Shown: positions 22,523-34,722 of the stretch, one piece after another
Layout: each line of letters starts with the position of its first letter
Numbering within the stretch: position 1 is the stretch's first letter
NCBI RefSeq assembly: GCF_963169125.1
Contig: NC_084793.1
Span: 92,771,071 to 92,835,070 of the forward strand
Direction: 5' to 3'
DNA: 64,000 nt
From: Humulus lupulus
Taxonomy: Eukaryota; Streptophyta; Magnoliopsida; Rosales; Cannabaceae
Translations under genes and position numbers: made by a program
Notes under the pieces: generated by a model
Databases searched by the model: none
Told to the model about the DNA's origin: nothing
The model's input: the letters and a program-made list of their open reading frames with translations, nothing else

Positions 22523-24921
22523 ACTATCCCCTCCTTATAGAAATTTCGTCCTCGAAATTTATCTGAACTGCTCGAAATATGAATTCCGCACAACTGATTC
22601 CAGTTTCCCAGGTCGTTCCCTCGACCTCACTGTTTCTGTAACATACCTTAACTCAAGGTATACTATGCTCCTCAGAATCTTATTCTTTCTGCCTCATATC
22701 TGGACTGGCTATTCCTTACAGGATAACTTAGCCTCAAATCCCCAGACTCTCATAACTCAACTCATGATTTTTCTTTAACCCATGTCCTCAACATGGAAAT
22801 ATAAATACACTGTATATACCTGACAGTGCCAAAGATAAGGTCGAACCAAAGTCAACCTAACCAGTCCTATCTAGGACTCAAATTGTTCTGCTACTCTAGA
22901 GCTCGACCTGCCCTTAACTCATCACCCTATTTCCATGGTGATTCAGTTAGAAAGACACAACTTCCTACCCGAAACTCCATGTTCCTGCTTTTCAATTCAA
23001 TAATACTGTTCTGTCTATTCTGAGACATGAGCAACCAAAATTTAAGCTCCAGCAATCTCATAAATCCCCTGAACCACCTCAGGATCCAGACATACATATA
23101 TATATTTCCTCACTCATCTTATAAGATGTTTCTCCAATAATAATTGGATAACCCTGTCTCTCTGATTTACCACCAGTCTGAGAGTGATAATCTGTATTGA
23201 GTTCCATTCATATATTCATTGCCTTCTAACCCTTCCAAGACTTGGAAGTCACAATAAAGTCTTCATCTGATAAGATAGACCTTGAGTTCACGAAGGCTCC
23301 CTGCTCTTCTCACAAGGAGACTCAAATATAGATCAGATGTACTATTCACGTATCCTTACTGATATAATAAATACACTTGGACTACCAGTCCACAATGACT
23401 TAATACCCATTTCATACCGATCCATCAACCTGGGAATCCCACCGCGAAACTCATCGCGATGCTCACCTATTCCCACTATGAAATACCCAAAGGCTGTAAT
23501 GGCCTTGCCGTTTCCTGATACTCTGTCTCAATCTATTAACAGGTTAAGAGCTTACACGTGCCTCAATATATGCCTCTTCATCCCAGGCCATCACTATAAA
23601 ATTTCCATATCATGTTACCCTTTCATGATGCCTGAATGAAACAAATAAAAGAATAGCATGAGATTCATCCAGAATCTCTCAGTTAATCTCAATGTCCATC
23701 GGATCCCAGATCCGATCTCTATATCACCATAAATTCATGTCTGTCACTTGACAACCTTTAGCTAGTCCAGCTAAAGCTTCCCATTCAACCTTGCCCGTCT
23801 GTGGCTCACTTAACCATCTTTCCTTTTATCTTTCTTGAGATAATAACCTCAAACAATAAACTGGCCACCTGGCCTGTCAGAAACTCTACTCCAGTTCTGG
23901 ACAGATTATTTAATCAACATGTTGCATAGGCAATCACTTTTCTCTATCACTAGGATGTCATAACAATCCTCAAACTAATCCTGGTCTATAAAGACCCAGC
24001 ACTTTCCTCCCCAAGGCACCTGAAATACCTTTACTATCCATGGACACTCCTGTCCCCAAGGCACTCTTCACTCTTGGCAATTCTCCGCAGAGAAAACACC
24101 ACTATACCATCGTCCAAGACGATCATAAATCCCATTCAAGTCTACCCTTGAATGCACTATTCATCTGATTCACAAACACTTAGCATCAAACCAACTCTCA
24201 GGATATGCTCAGCACTCGCGGTGCTCTAGTCTGATACCAGCACAATCTTTTACATAATTTTCTCACTCTGATCTCTAACTGGTCTTAACCAGATCCAAGA
24301 TCCACCTTAAAGGATTTCATCTTACTCAGCAACTAACTCTTTAATTCTTATAACCTCACTGAGCCACTCGAAACAGTGTTTACATCCGATTTCATCTCTG
24401 GTACTAACCAATCACCACTCTAGTCTTCTTTTGATAAAAAGAAGGCCTGGCAGACTACCTGGAACACATTTAAAAACCCACAGACCAATCCAGTCTGTCC
24501 TGATCTCACTAGCACAATCTAGGTGGTATCCACCACACTGGCTAAGAGTTCCATGCACCACCCTGCACAAACTCCAGCCCTCACATCCGGTACCATAAAC
24601 ATATCAAATCCATGCACAGTGCCAATTCTCACAAGACTTTTTGCTCACAAGCTCAAGAATTACTATACTTCCCTTGCCCTTCAAGACTACTCTTTAATTA
24701 CTTAACTAATCCAAACCCTGGATCAACCATAGTCAGTCATAACTAACTCATGAAACCAACGATGAGCCCTTTCTATAACCCAACTTATCTCTTAAGTTGC
24801 CAATACCATGTTACATTTCCCATCACAACGTAACCATGTGATCTACATATACCATCAATATACCCTTCTATATATACACACCAACAAAAGAACAGCATGG
24901 CGCCTAAGCCAACAGCATAAT
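22523..24921 (-). other. internal non-coding region of the gag-only gypsy element
   Basis: On the minus strand this follows gag and leads to the polypurine tract AAGGAGGGGATAGT next to the 3' LTR, preceded by the AAATTTCGAGGACGAAATTT hairpin common at this place. No pol motif was found in any frame (no IDYRELN, YVDD/FIDD, RNase H or integrase motif), although the LTRs are nearly identical and pol would still be legible if it had been present at insertion. Confidence 0.7.
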
Positions 24922-26001
24922 TCAAAACTCAGAACTAGAAGACTGACCTGTCATTCCCGAGGAACTAATCTCAGTCTCAGACTCTGACTGCCCTGGAATA
25001 AACACTCGAGTTGGAATCGAGCTGCCTATCCCTCTTTGCTCAAGCTCTCTTAGACTTGGACAATCCTTCTTAAGATGCCCAACCATTCTACATAAGAAAC
25101 ATGCCTTTGCTCGGCATTCTCCCAGATGATGCTTCCTGCACCGAGTGCACTTTGGACGAGTCTTCCAGCTTTCATTCTTACTTGCTCCAATAAGTGGAAG
25201 TACCACTATCTGGGCTCCATGCTCTCCAGCACTCTGCTGCCCAACTACTATACTCTCAACAGCAAGAGCCTTCTCTACCACCTGAGCATAGGTAGAGACT
25301 TCATACACTGGGGCAACTCTAATGCCCTGAGCTATTCCAGGATTCAACCCCTGAATAAACCTTTCCTTTCGAGCTATATCTGTGGGTACCATATCTAAGG
25401 CAAACTTGGCCAACCCATCAAATTCAGCAACATACTCGGTCACTGATGCATTACCCTGAACAAGATTCAGAAATTCATTCATCTTGGCAGTCTTAGCTAC
25501 ATCACAGTAATACCTCTCATTAAACAGCTGCCTAAATTCTTTCCAATCCATCACAGCTGTATCTCGTGTCTGGGATACTACCTCCCACCACGTCCGGGCA
25601 TCATCCCGCAATACACATGTATCACAGATCACCCTATCGTGACCCGCCAGTCCCATATTATCAAGAATGGAGCTGATCATACCCATCCACTACTCAGCTC
25701 TGAATGGATCTAGGCCTCCCTCAAAGATCGGAGGATAAAACTTCAGGAATCTTCCACAGAGAAATTCCCATCTATTCTCAACCCTAGGCTGAGCTGAAAC
25801 TGATGCCACCCCTGGCATAGGAAAGGAAGAGGTACTACCCAACAGACTCCGCTGTTGCTTCAAATACCTGACCTCTTCTTCCTGCCTCTGCAATCTTAAT
25901 TGCAAATCTGGAAGCGTCTGCTGAACATTCAAAGATGCAGACGAAGAACTGATACCCTGGCTGTAACTCCCAGCCCCTGTATTACTATCACCAGGCCTCA
26001 T
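24922..26001 (-). pseudogene. gag with zinc knuckle, one in-frame amber stop
   Basis: About 358 codons in one frame from ATG 26001 to the stop at 24922, with a single TAG at 25690-25692 between PFRAE and WMGMISS. The related element at 60128 has Gln at this site, so CAG to TAG explains it. The N-terminal Gln/Glu-rich helix (LQRQEEEVRYLKQQ) is followed by the Gag core (FYPPIFEGGLDPF, WKEFRQLFNERYY, EFDGLAKFA) and two Cys motifs ending in CFLCRMVGHLKKDC, a CCHC zinc knuckle that binds RNA. The frame stops close to where protease would begin in the relative at 57043. If the amber codon is read through, a full Gag would be made. Confidence 0.88.
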
Positions 26002-26491
26002 AATCTGCCTTGAATATAAACCTGCTGATTCAATCTGCAGTCAATAACTTGACCCATTAATCACAATAACCATATCAAGGGCTTCCCCCACGGGATAAAT
26101 CTTACCACACTACAATCATAAACCTCTTGCAGTGCTACAAACATGCCCATGGCATTCATACATTACTCATATTCCCTGCTCTTCCAATACTCAAACCATG
26201 CTTCTAACCCCAGCATGCAAATAACACAATTATATATATATTCACAGAGCAGGTAACCATATGATCACAGTCATATTTACATATATATTCACGGAGCATA
26301 TAATCATATAGTCAAGAGCCAGGCTCTATCAGAATCTCATGCTCCCTAATACAATGTACAGGTAAAGCATTCACAATTATATTTAAACAGCTATGCACAT
26401 AGCTACAGAAATAGTTACCATTCCTTGAGTGAAGCTATCTTCAGTGATGAGTGTACATGCCCAGCTTGTCTTCAGGAACCATAAACCTTGG

Positions 26492-26508
26492 CTCACTCTG
26501 ATACCAAG
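26492..26508 (-). other. primer binding site, initiator tRNA-Met-like
   Basis: Minus strand TTGGTATCAGAGTGAGC starts just inside the 5' LTR. It matches the TGGTATCAGAGC site used by many plant LTR elements. Confidence 0.8.
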
Positions 26509-26509
26509 T

Positions 26510-29143
26510 TGTAACGCCCCAACTCCTAGGACCGTTACGGTGTGCCTTGTAGACAGTGCAAAACTCGCTAATCGAGTCATTTGGCCAAATCGTGTAACTA
26601 AGTATGATTAGCGGTTTAGGGTTTAAACATTTTGGTTAAGATGTAACGTTTCACTAGAACGTTTAACCTATACATTGGGATCCCAAAAATATAATTTCAG
26701 AGTTTATTACAGAAAATATTTACAGCAGGCCGTACTAAGCGGCAAAACAGGGTTCAACCTTAGTTCCACTTTAAACCTCGGCCGTGGAGGACGAGCAGCT
26801 GCATATGTACACATCACCACCTAAGCTCTTCAACTCAAGGATGGTCCAGCTTCCTCTTGCCTTTACCTGCACCACGTAGCACCCGTGAGCCGAAGCCCAG
26901 CAAGAAAACAAAATAAAGCATGATATAATATCAACAACGATCATAATAACCATTCAGGACTATCAGTCCAAGCAAATAGGTGACAATAGCCAAAAGTCAC
27001 AATAATGAGCATCGCTCCTTCTAGCCATGTGACAATAGGGTCACCAGGGCTTAACTGATACATGATCCTTTCATAAGTTTGATTAGGACAAATGCAAGGT
27101 GATTAGTCACCAACATAACCTTCCTCACGACTCTAGAGTCGAAACTATGGACAACGTCCCTTAGCCATGTGACAAACGGTCACCGGGGTCATATACCTTG
27201 GCCATAAACATCTGGTCATAGACCAGGCAAGCGCTTATAAGTTCTTCAACCCTAGGGTCGGTCTAGCACTAATGCCATAGAGCCATTCAATGCGTAATCA
27301 TCGACCTTAGGGACGGTCTAGCATTAATGCCATAGAGCCATTCAATGCGTAATCATCGACCTTAGGTTCGGTCTAGCATTAATGCCATAGAGCCATTCAA
27401 TGCGTAATTCTCGACTTTAGAGTCGGTCCCTGACTATTCAGTGTCGATCACAAGTAAGACATGCCACCAATCACATATTTCATGTTCCATATCCATAAAC
27501 GAGGCATTTAGCATGCTTACTAAACAGGTATTAGTGCTATTAGGGCCATGCATAAACACATAAGCTCAAGCTCTGGACAATATCATACTCAGTATATAAA
27601 GCATGTCCCAATCACATGTTTCTCATGCATCATATGCAATATATCCAGCAATCCAACATGCACCAATAACAGCCATGCATGTCACGTTTCATAGTCAACC
27701 AACATGCATCAAGTATATCCATGCATGTCATACATAATAATCAACCGACATGCATCAATAATAACCCCGCATGTCATACTCAATAATCAACCAACATGCA
27801 TCATAATAGCCATGCATGTCATGCATAATAATCAACCGACATACACCAGTAATAGCCATGCATGTCTCATATACACAGGGTGCAGTTTTCTTACCTTTGG
27901 TCCAAGCACAGGTTACCAACAAACGAGCCACAAGAACGATCCCGATTCCAAGCCTCTAGTGATGACCTAGTCACAACCATAATATAAAACCTCATCAAAA
28001 TGAGTAATTAAATACTTCCAAACCCAACCCAAGCCTCCGGGACGTCGAATCCCACTCAACTAGGTAGTAGGATCGATCCTAGGCCCTTAGAGTTAAGTTC
28101 CCATCACAAAAACCACCATTTAGTATTTTTTTTCCCTTAAGGGCCGCGGCCCTACATGGACCATGTCGCGGCCCGCCCCCCTGGCAGAGCCTCCTCCACC
28201 TTCTTCAAGCTAGGGCCGCGGCGCACAAGAACAGGGCCGCGACCCAACCTCGAACCAGCCATTTTTTCTTCGTTTTCCACTTTTAAAACCTTCCAAAGAC
28301 CTATCCAAACATCACCAAATCCCAAAATCAAAGTTCCCAAACATCCCCATGATCCAAAACCCATAAAACCCAAGTCTCAAATCACCCAAAAACACATCAA
28401 AACACAAAATCCAATTCTAGCTTAAAACTTTTAAAAACTTAAAACTTAAAACTTGAATTACCTCCGATTGAGTTGTTTCCAACTAAATCCTCTGGCTAAT
28501 AAGCTTCTAATCTTTTCTAGGATCGCTATGCCTCGATCCTCGCTTGAATCCGAGTCCTAGAACTCAAGTTACCTTCGAAAATGCGATCGGGAGACGAAAA
28601 GGGAACTTTTTGAGAGAGAGAACGTACAGAACGTTCTTTTTATTTCTTAAAAAGGTTACTTCAAGCTTAAGTAGCTTCCAATAAAACCTAGTGCTCGGGG
28701 TCCCGAAAACACCCCCAGGGATATTATAGTCAAAACTTCCAGAATTTCCCCCTGATCTTACTAACTCCCAATTTATCACCAAATATTTATTCTCATTACC
28801 CAATAACCCGGTAATGCTCTAAATACCCCTTGACTTACTCCAAGTCAAGCTTAAATCCCGTTGTGACTTTCCCACTAGCTTACCTCCTAGGATCGTCTTG
28901 TGCTGGGTAACCCTGGCATAACCAAATAATAACAAAGCACCACGCCCATTTCACATATATGCAAAGAATGCCCGAAATGGCCAAAATATGAAAATCACCC
29001 AATTACCCAGAAATGGGTTCACTTGCATATTTAATACACCTAAACATGCATATTATCATTTAATAACACAATAAAGCAATTATGGCCCTCCCGGCCTCCT
29101 AATCAAGGTCCTTAAACCTTATTAGGAAATTTGGGGCATTACA
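26510..29143 (-). repeat. 5' LTR of the gag-only gypsy element
   Basis: Near-identical to 19888-22522. Its right end TGTAATGCCCC (minus strand) should abut host DNA but abuts a copy of the element's own 3' internal end. Confidence 0.9.
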
Positions 29144-29392
29144 ACTATCCCCTCCTTATAGAAATTTCGTCCTCGAAATTTATCTGAACCGCTCGAAATA
29201 TGAATTCCGCACAACTGATTCCAGTTTCCCAGGTCGTTCCCTCGACCTCACTGTTTCTGTAACATACCTTAACTCAAGGTATACTATGCTCCTCAGAATC
29301 TTATTCTTTCTGCCTCATATCTGGACTGGCTATTCCTTACAGGATAACTTAGCCTCAAATCCCCAGACTCTCATAACTCAACTCATGATTTT
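29144..29392 (-). repeat. duplicated 3' internal end of the gag-only gypsy element
   Basis: Matches 22523-22771 with one or two differences, then breaks off at ACTCATGATTTT into unrelated AT-rich CACTA interior. Suggests an earlier tandem array of elements or recombination between copies. Confidence 0.85.
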
Positions 29393-31606
29393 AAAATTAA
29401 TTTAATTTTAAAAATAAAATTACTTATGTAAATATATATTTATAAAAATTATGTATTTATTAAAATCTTAAATATTTCACATTATTAAATTTTGTATTTA
29501 TAACAATTTTTATATTAAAAAATTATAATTAATGAATAATAACATTTTAAAAATAAACTAAATTATGTAAATATGTATTTATTAAAAAGTTTTAAAAGTA
29601 CGTTTTTTTCTAAATTTTTCATATTATTAACTTTTATATTTATAATAATTTTTATATCAAATTTTAAATTAATTATGATATAAAGAGTAACAATACTTTA
29701 ATTTAATTTTATAAAAAAAATTATTTGAATAATTTGTCAAAATTTTTAATGATATTAAATAGTACAATATAATGTTTACAATCTTGATTTTTTAAAAAAT
29801 AATGTATAATGGAGTTAGCTAGTTTCGAACCCCAACCTTCAAATCTAGTTAAGTTACTCTTTAACACTACACCAACACATCTTATTGAAGACTAACACCA
29901 ACACATTTTATTGATGACTAATGAATATAAAAATATTGATATAGGTGTACCAATTTTGGTTGTTTTTGAATTTTTAAACACAAAAATGGAAATATTATTT
30001 TTATTTTTGTTTATTTATTTTTTAAAAATAAAAATATGTTTGGTAATTATTTTTATTTTTTGTTTTTAAAAACAAAAAATAATAAATGTGTTTGATAAAT
30101 TTTATGTTTATTTTTTGTTTAACAATACAAAATGAGGTGTTGATTTAAAGAATAGAAGAAAAAAAAACGAAAATTTGAGAACGGTTTAAAAAAAATTTGA
30201 AAGTTAAAAAATTTTATTTTCAAATTTTAATGAAATTTTTTTAAAATAATAAATAAAAATAAAGTTATCAAACACAATTTTATATTTAATTGTAAAATTT
30301 TTAATTAATTAAATAATTTTTTTTTAAAGTGTTACAAAAAAAAAAAACACCTTTATTTTTTGCCTTCACCCCAAATAGGTTATCATAATAAACACATCCT
30401 TACTACGTTTCATTATTTTTTCTCAGCAGCACAAAGCCACAAGAAGAAAAGGAGAAGGTTGTACAGCGGCAGGGGCTCGGGGGGATGGTGGTCGACGGCG
30501 GCAGGGGGTGGTCGGGGTCGGGCTGTACTGCGGCAGGGGGCTCGTGGCTGGGCTTGACGGCGGGTGGGGGGCTCTTGGGTCTGGGCTCGATGGCGCAGGG
30601 GCTGGACATTTTCTCAGTCCATTCCATCGTCACTCAGGTATGGAGACTCTCAGTCACTGCCCTCCATCTCTCAATCTCACTGCCCTCCCTCTCTCACTCT
30701 GGTCTCACTCTCTCAAGTATGGAGACTATTTATTTTTTATAATTGTTATTCTGTTTTTTTTTTAATTCATTGTTTTGTTTTGGTGAATATTGATCTATCA
30801 GATTTCATTGTGCTCTCTATTGTACTGTCTGATTCTCTCTGATAAAAACAAGTCAATAAATAAATACATTATTATATGGTTTTTCTATTTTTTGGGCTAC
30901 ATTTTTCTATTGCTATCAGATTTTCTCTTTTGCTATCAATAAATAAATACATTATTATATGGTTTTGCTATTTTCTGGACTACATTTTTGCTGGGCTGCA
31001 TGAATCTGGACATAATCACATCATTCAGCTTGATTGCATGACAAATAGTATTTGTTTAGCCTGCTCAAGTAGTGATGGATTTGGGTTTTTAGGACCCTAC
31101 AGTATACTTCTAAATAATTTACATATATTTACTTATTTTCTCGTGTGTGGGATCTTTGTAAACTTCTTGTCAAATGCCTTTCTGTGTAGAAACTTTGACA
31201 TATTCTTTGGCACTCATGTACCACAAGGCTTAACTGGAATGATTTGTGCTATTTTCTATTTAGGATATGTTCTGTTTTTTTATCTAACGTGTTTCATGAT
31301 TCACTCTTTCATATTTAGCCATTATGTCTGTTTCCTAAATTTACATTATGTACTGAAGTACATATCTAATGAACCTCCCATGCTTTTTTTTCCTGGCTAA
31401 ATGAACCCCCTTTGAGAGTATTCAATTTTATTATTGTGATGTTACATGCTTGTGAACCATGTACTGTATTTAATGTAAGATATATAGTATGGAGCCGTGC
31501 TTTTTTTTCTTTCTCAAATATGGAGTTTTACTTTGTTTGCAAGCATATGTTCCTGGGATTCTGTTACATTTTGGATCACATTCCTTTTCTTTTAATTCTT
31601 TTGAAG
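29393..31606. other. CACTA-like element interior upstream of the UPF2 fragment
   Basis: 29393-30400 is very AT-rich with no coding signal. 30420-30640 is sharply GC-richer (GGCGGCAGGGG-like) and is followed by repeats of GTATGGAGACT at 30640-30725; it may be a second captured gene piece such as a first exon or promoter, but no protein was recognised. An AATAAATAAATACATTATTA stretch with its following sequence is duplicated near 30855 and 30940. Long open frames at 30876-31400 are hydrophobic by AT bias and look like intron. Confidence 0.5.
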
Positions 31607-32495
31607 GAACTGGCACCTGAATCAGACCAAGTTCAACAAACTGCCCAAGACACTGGAGAGATTTTTACAGATTCAGGTCCTTCACAGGAGGGCAAAAGTG
31701 CAGAAAAAGGGAAAGAAAAGGATAAGGAGAAGAGTAAAGACCCTGAAAAAGAGAAAGGGAAAGAAAAAGATGCTGATAAGAAAGGAGACACAGAAAAAGA
31801 GAAATTAAAAAGTATTGAAGGGACAAATTTAGATGCCTTATTGCTGAGGCTTCCAGGTTGTGTAAGCCGTGATCTTATAGATCAATTGACAGTAAGTATA
31901 CTCCTGAGTCCCTGTTCTTTGTTACTATGAAATTCGACTACAATCATACATCTTTAATCTTCTTTGTTGTTGGTTTTTTTAATCCGTATTCATATAATTT
32001 TTTTTTTTTTTTTTTGCTTTGATATGTGAACTTCTACCTTGAAGATGTTACTAATTGTTGTAATATACATACATGTAGAATTTTGTTACTTGAATTCAAA
32101 AGCAAGTCGAAAAAAGCTTGTGAGGGCATTGTTTAATGTTCCAAGGACTTCATTGGAACTGCTACCATACTATCCACGCATGGTTGCCACATTATCAACA
32201 TGCATGAAAGATGTTTCTTCCATGCTCCTACAAATGCTAGAATAGGAGTTTCATTTCTTAATTAATAAAAAGGTATGTTTTAAAATATATTTGTATGATG
32301 CTAAAACTTGAAGTGGATAATATTCTAAATTATTTTGTTATTATCATTTTGACGAGCAATCAAGATTTTCAATTGAATTATATTTTGTTGCAGGATCAAA
32401 TGAACATTGAAACAAGGATTATGAACATTAGGTTTATTGGAGAACTATGCAAGTTTAAAATCACACCAGCTGGTCTTGTTTTTAGTTGTCTGAAG
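31607..32495 (+). pseudogene. UPF2: UPF2 gene fragment, three exons of the second MIF4G region
   Basis: UPF2 is a core nonsense-mediated mRNA decay factor that bridges UPF1 and UPF3. Three exons are seen: 31607-31891 (95 codons, Lys/Glu-rich linker then LEGTNLDALL-like IEGTNLDALLLRLPGCVSRD), 32075-32272 (66 codons, KKLVRALFNVPRTSLELLPY and STCMKDVSSML) and 32394-32495 (34 codons, DQMNIETRIMNIRFIGELCK). All are phase 0, with GTAAGT, GTATGT and GTAATG donors. Defects: a TAG at 32243-32245 where the conserved run of Glu lies, and the acceptor before 32075 reads CAT instead of CAG. Introns are retained, so capture was at DNA level. It lacks the rest of the about 1200-residue protein. It lies inside the CACTA-like element. 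Confidence 0.88.
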
Positions 32496-34485
32496 GTAAT
32501 GTCCTAGTTGCTGTATATATTCATTTCTGTTATATTTGTTTGAAGGTAAAATCGCACCAGCTGGTCTTGTTTTCCTTTTATCTTTGTTTATATATATATA
32601 AATAATGTTAGGTTATTTGTATTTATAAGATATAATATTTAAAGTATAAAATTTGTATTTAGAAGATGTCATTAGATACTTTAGACACTTTCTCTTGATT
32701 TTGACAGCATAATCTTTTATGATGTTTGTGCTTATAATAATTGTTCCATGTTTTTTTACTAATCAGGATGTTTTGTTTATTTTTTATTTTTTTGTGATTA
32801 AATTATAGTCTTACCATGTTTCGTGTTTGTTTTCATCAATTGTATTTATAGCTTCATATAGTTCTCAAAGTTTAACTAAATTATGGATATAACTTATTAA
32901 TTTTATTTTTTTTATTTGTAAAGTTTGATGATTTCAATTTGTTTGATGCTTGATGTATGATATTTTGGTTTACTCTTATGGACAATTGCCTTGAATGTTG
33001 CTTTTAACAGTTTTGGTTCAAAATGATAATTTGTTTTGTGCTTGTGCAGGAATTCATCACTTTGAAGAATGATTCTTTATTGTTTTCATAAGGAGATTGA
33101 TTTACTTTGTAAGTTTGGGCTTTGGCTATAATCAGATATATTTTCTGGAATATCTTTCTGTTTGATGCTCAATTCTTTGCTTGTACTGCTTTGTTAGAGC
33201 ATAATTTTCTTTAGTTCAAAGTTTGAAGACTTTTTGTTAAAAGAAATTGGATTTTGATTTTTTCCTTTTAGACATTATTAGTGTTTTTGAGAGTTATATT
33301 CTTATTTATGTATAGAGTAAGGAGACTTTGAGTGTTTTATATAATAATATGCATTAAAATACGACTTTGAGGATATCTAGTCCTGTTTATAAGGTCATTT
33401 GGTTTTCAAGAGAAAATAGAATCCAATATATGTATTAAACTGAGATAGATGTGAGTGAAATTATTAGTTAATAAATAATGTTTTGGAAATTTTCATAGAC
33501 AATTACATGAGAAGTAGAAGTAGAAAGATTGTCTTGCAGCTCATCACAAGGCGATGAAGAATGTAAGAATGAGATGATATTGATATCCAAACTTCAACAT
33601 AGAAATCTTATTAGGCTAGTTGGCTAACTCTTTTAGTTTTCTCTCTCTATGAATCAATCTGGTTGTATATATATATATATATATATAAATAAATATATGT
33701 TTTTTGTTGTATTAATTCTATTCTATTTTTTTGTATGAAAGGGGAAATTTTTTGGGTTTGTCATGTTAGGTCCGTCTCTCTCTCGGCATCCTAGCTACTC
33801 TGGTATATATTTTATTATCATATTGCAAGTTAAAGTTACAAGTACTCCTATATGTGCCTTGCATTGAGCATAACTCTTATTTCTTGGATCCTTTTCATTT
33901 TATGTTAATTATTAATTCTGGCTAGCTAGATTGCCAATTTTGGTGTTCATTCCAAAATCATTTTTGTGACTAAAAACTACAGTCATCTTTTTTATTTCTT
34001 CTGCAACCTCAAGTTCTCTATTTATTTTAGTTTTAGTTTGACTTTAAAGATGTTTATTCTGTATTGTAGGCTAAAATTTTACTTGGATATTTAAGAGAAC
34101 CAAGACAATTATATAAGTGAACCAAGGCAACAAGAAATTCTTCTTCAAGTTGTTGGGTATTATTTTCTTTCTTGCTTGAAAGAATTATGTATAGTGAGAT
34201 TTGATGTATTATTTACATTGAGAATAATGAGTTTTTATTGAGAATTATGTAGTCTCTTGGGGAGATGTATTATTTCCATTTCAATTATATGAATAAATGT
34301 TGTATTTATATGGATTTTTATTATGATAAATATAATTTTTTTTTCAAGTTATGGTAATAATAATTAATTATGTGAGTAATTTTTTTATTTAAATGTATAT
34401 CAAACTTCAATTGTTAAAAATATAATTAAAAGTTTAAAAAAATATATTTTGAAAAATTATTTATATATATAAATTTAATGTTACG
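32496..34485. other. CACTA-like element interior downstream of the UPF2 fragment
   Basis: Intron-like T-rich DNA. A second short copy of part of UPF2 exon 3 (ATCGCACCAGCTGGTCTTGT) is at about 32549-32568. A (TA)n tract lies at 33666-33690. No further exon was recognised; a CAG at 33049 followed by a short open frame could be another splice site but gives no UPF2-like sequence. Confidence 0.5.
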
Positions 34486-34719
34486 ATGATACGTATTAAC
34501 TGTCGGCGTTGCCAGCAACGGCGACACGTATTAACTGTCGGCATAGCCAGCAACAGCGACACTTATTAACTGTCGGCGTAGCCAGTAACGACGGCACTTA
34601 TTAACTGTTGGCGTAGCTACCCTACGCCGGCATAGGCAAATACGACAGTTAGTTGACTGTCATCATTGCTTAATAGCGACAGTTAAAAACTGTTGGGAAA
34701 GCTCGTTTTTGTAGTAGTA
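34486..34719. repeat. right subterminal repeats and TIR of the CACTA-like element
   Basis: Four units of about 42 bp containing TATTAACTGTCGGCGTAGCC and GCGACAC, the inverted counterpart of the left array's CGACAGTTAA, then the terminal TTTTTGTAGTAGT. Confidence 0.8.
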
Positions 34720-34722
34720 ATG

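Larger units (their letters stand above)
19888..29392 (-). mobile_element. young non-autonomous Ty3/gypsy element, gag only, with a tandem remnant
   Basis: Two LTRs of 2635 and 2634 bp (19888-22522, 26510-29143) flank a 3987-bp internal region. Comparing them by eye I find about a dozen differences, near 0.5 percent, so the insertion is recent. On the minus strand the order is 5' LTR, primer site, gag, long non-coding stretch, polypurine tract, 3' LTR. No protease, RT, RNase H or integrase is present. Beyond the 5' LTR lies a further 249 bp copy of the 3' internal end (29144-29392), so the structure is internal'-LTR-internal-LTR and no target duplication is found. Confidence 0.85.
19508..34719. 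mobile_element. non-autonomous CACTA-like DNA transposon carrying a UPF2 fragment
   Basis: Left end ACTACTATAAAACTGGGCTT and the complement of the right end ACTACTACAAAAACGAGCTT match as inverted terminal repeats continuing into TTCCC. Both ends are followed by subterminal repeats built on CGACAGTTAA / CTGTCGGCG motifs, typical of CACTA (En/Spm) elements. The first base of each TIR is A instead of C, and the 3-bp flanks are AGG and ATG, so the duplication is imperfect. After removing the nested gypsy element (19888-29392) about 5.7 kb remains. No transposase frame is visible. Confidence 0.6.

Noticed and set aside
30876..31400. 174-codon hydrophobic frame upstream of the UPF2 exons
   Set aside because: T-rich DNA gives Phe/Leu/Ile-rich frames by chance; position fits an intron or capture filler.
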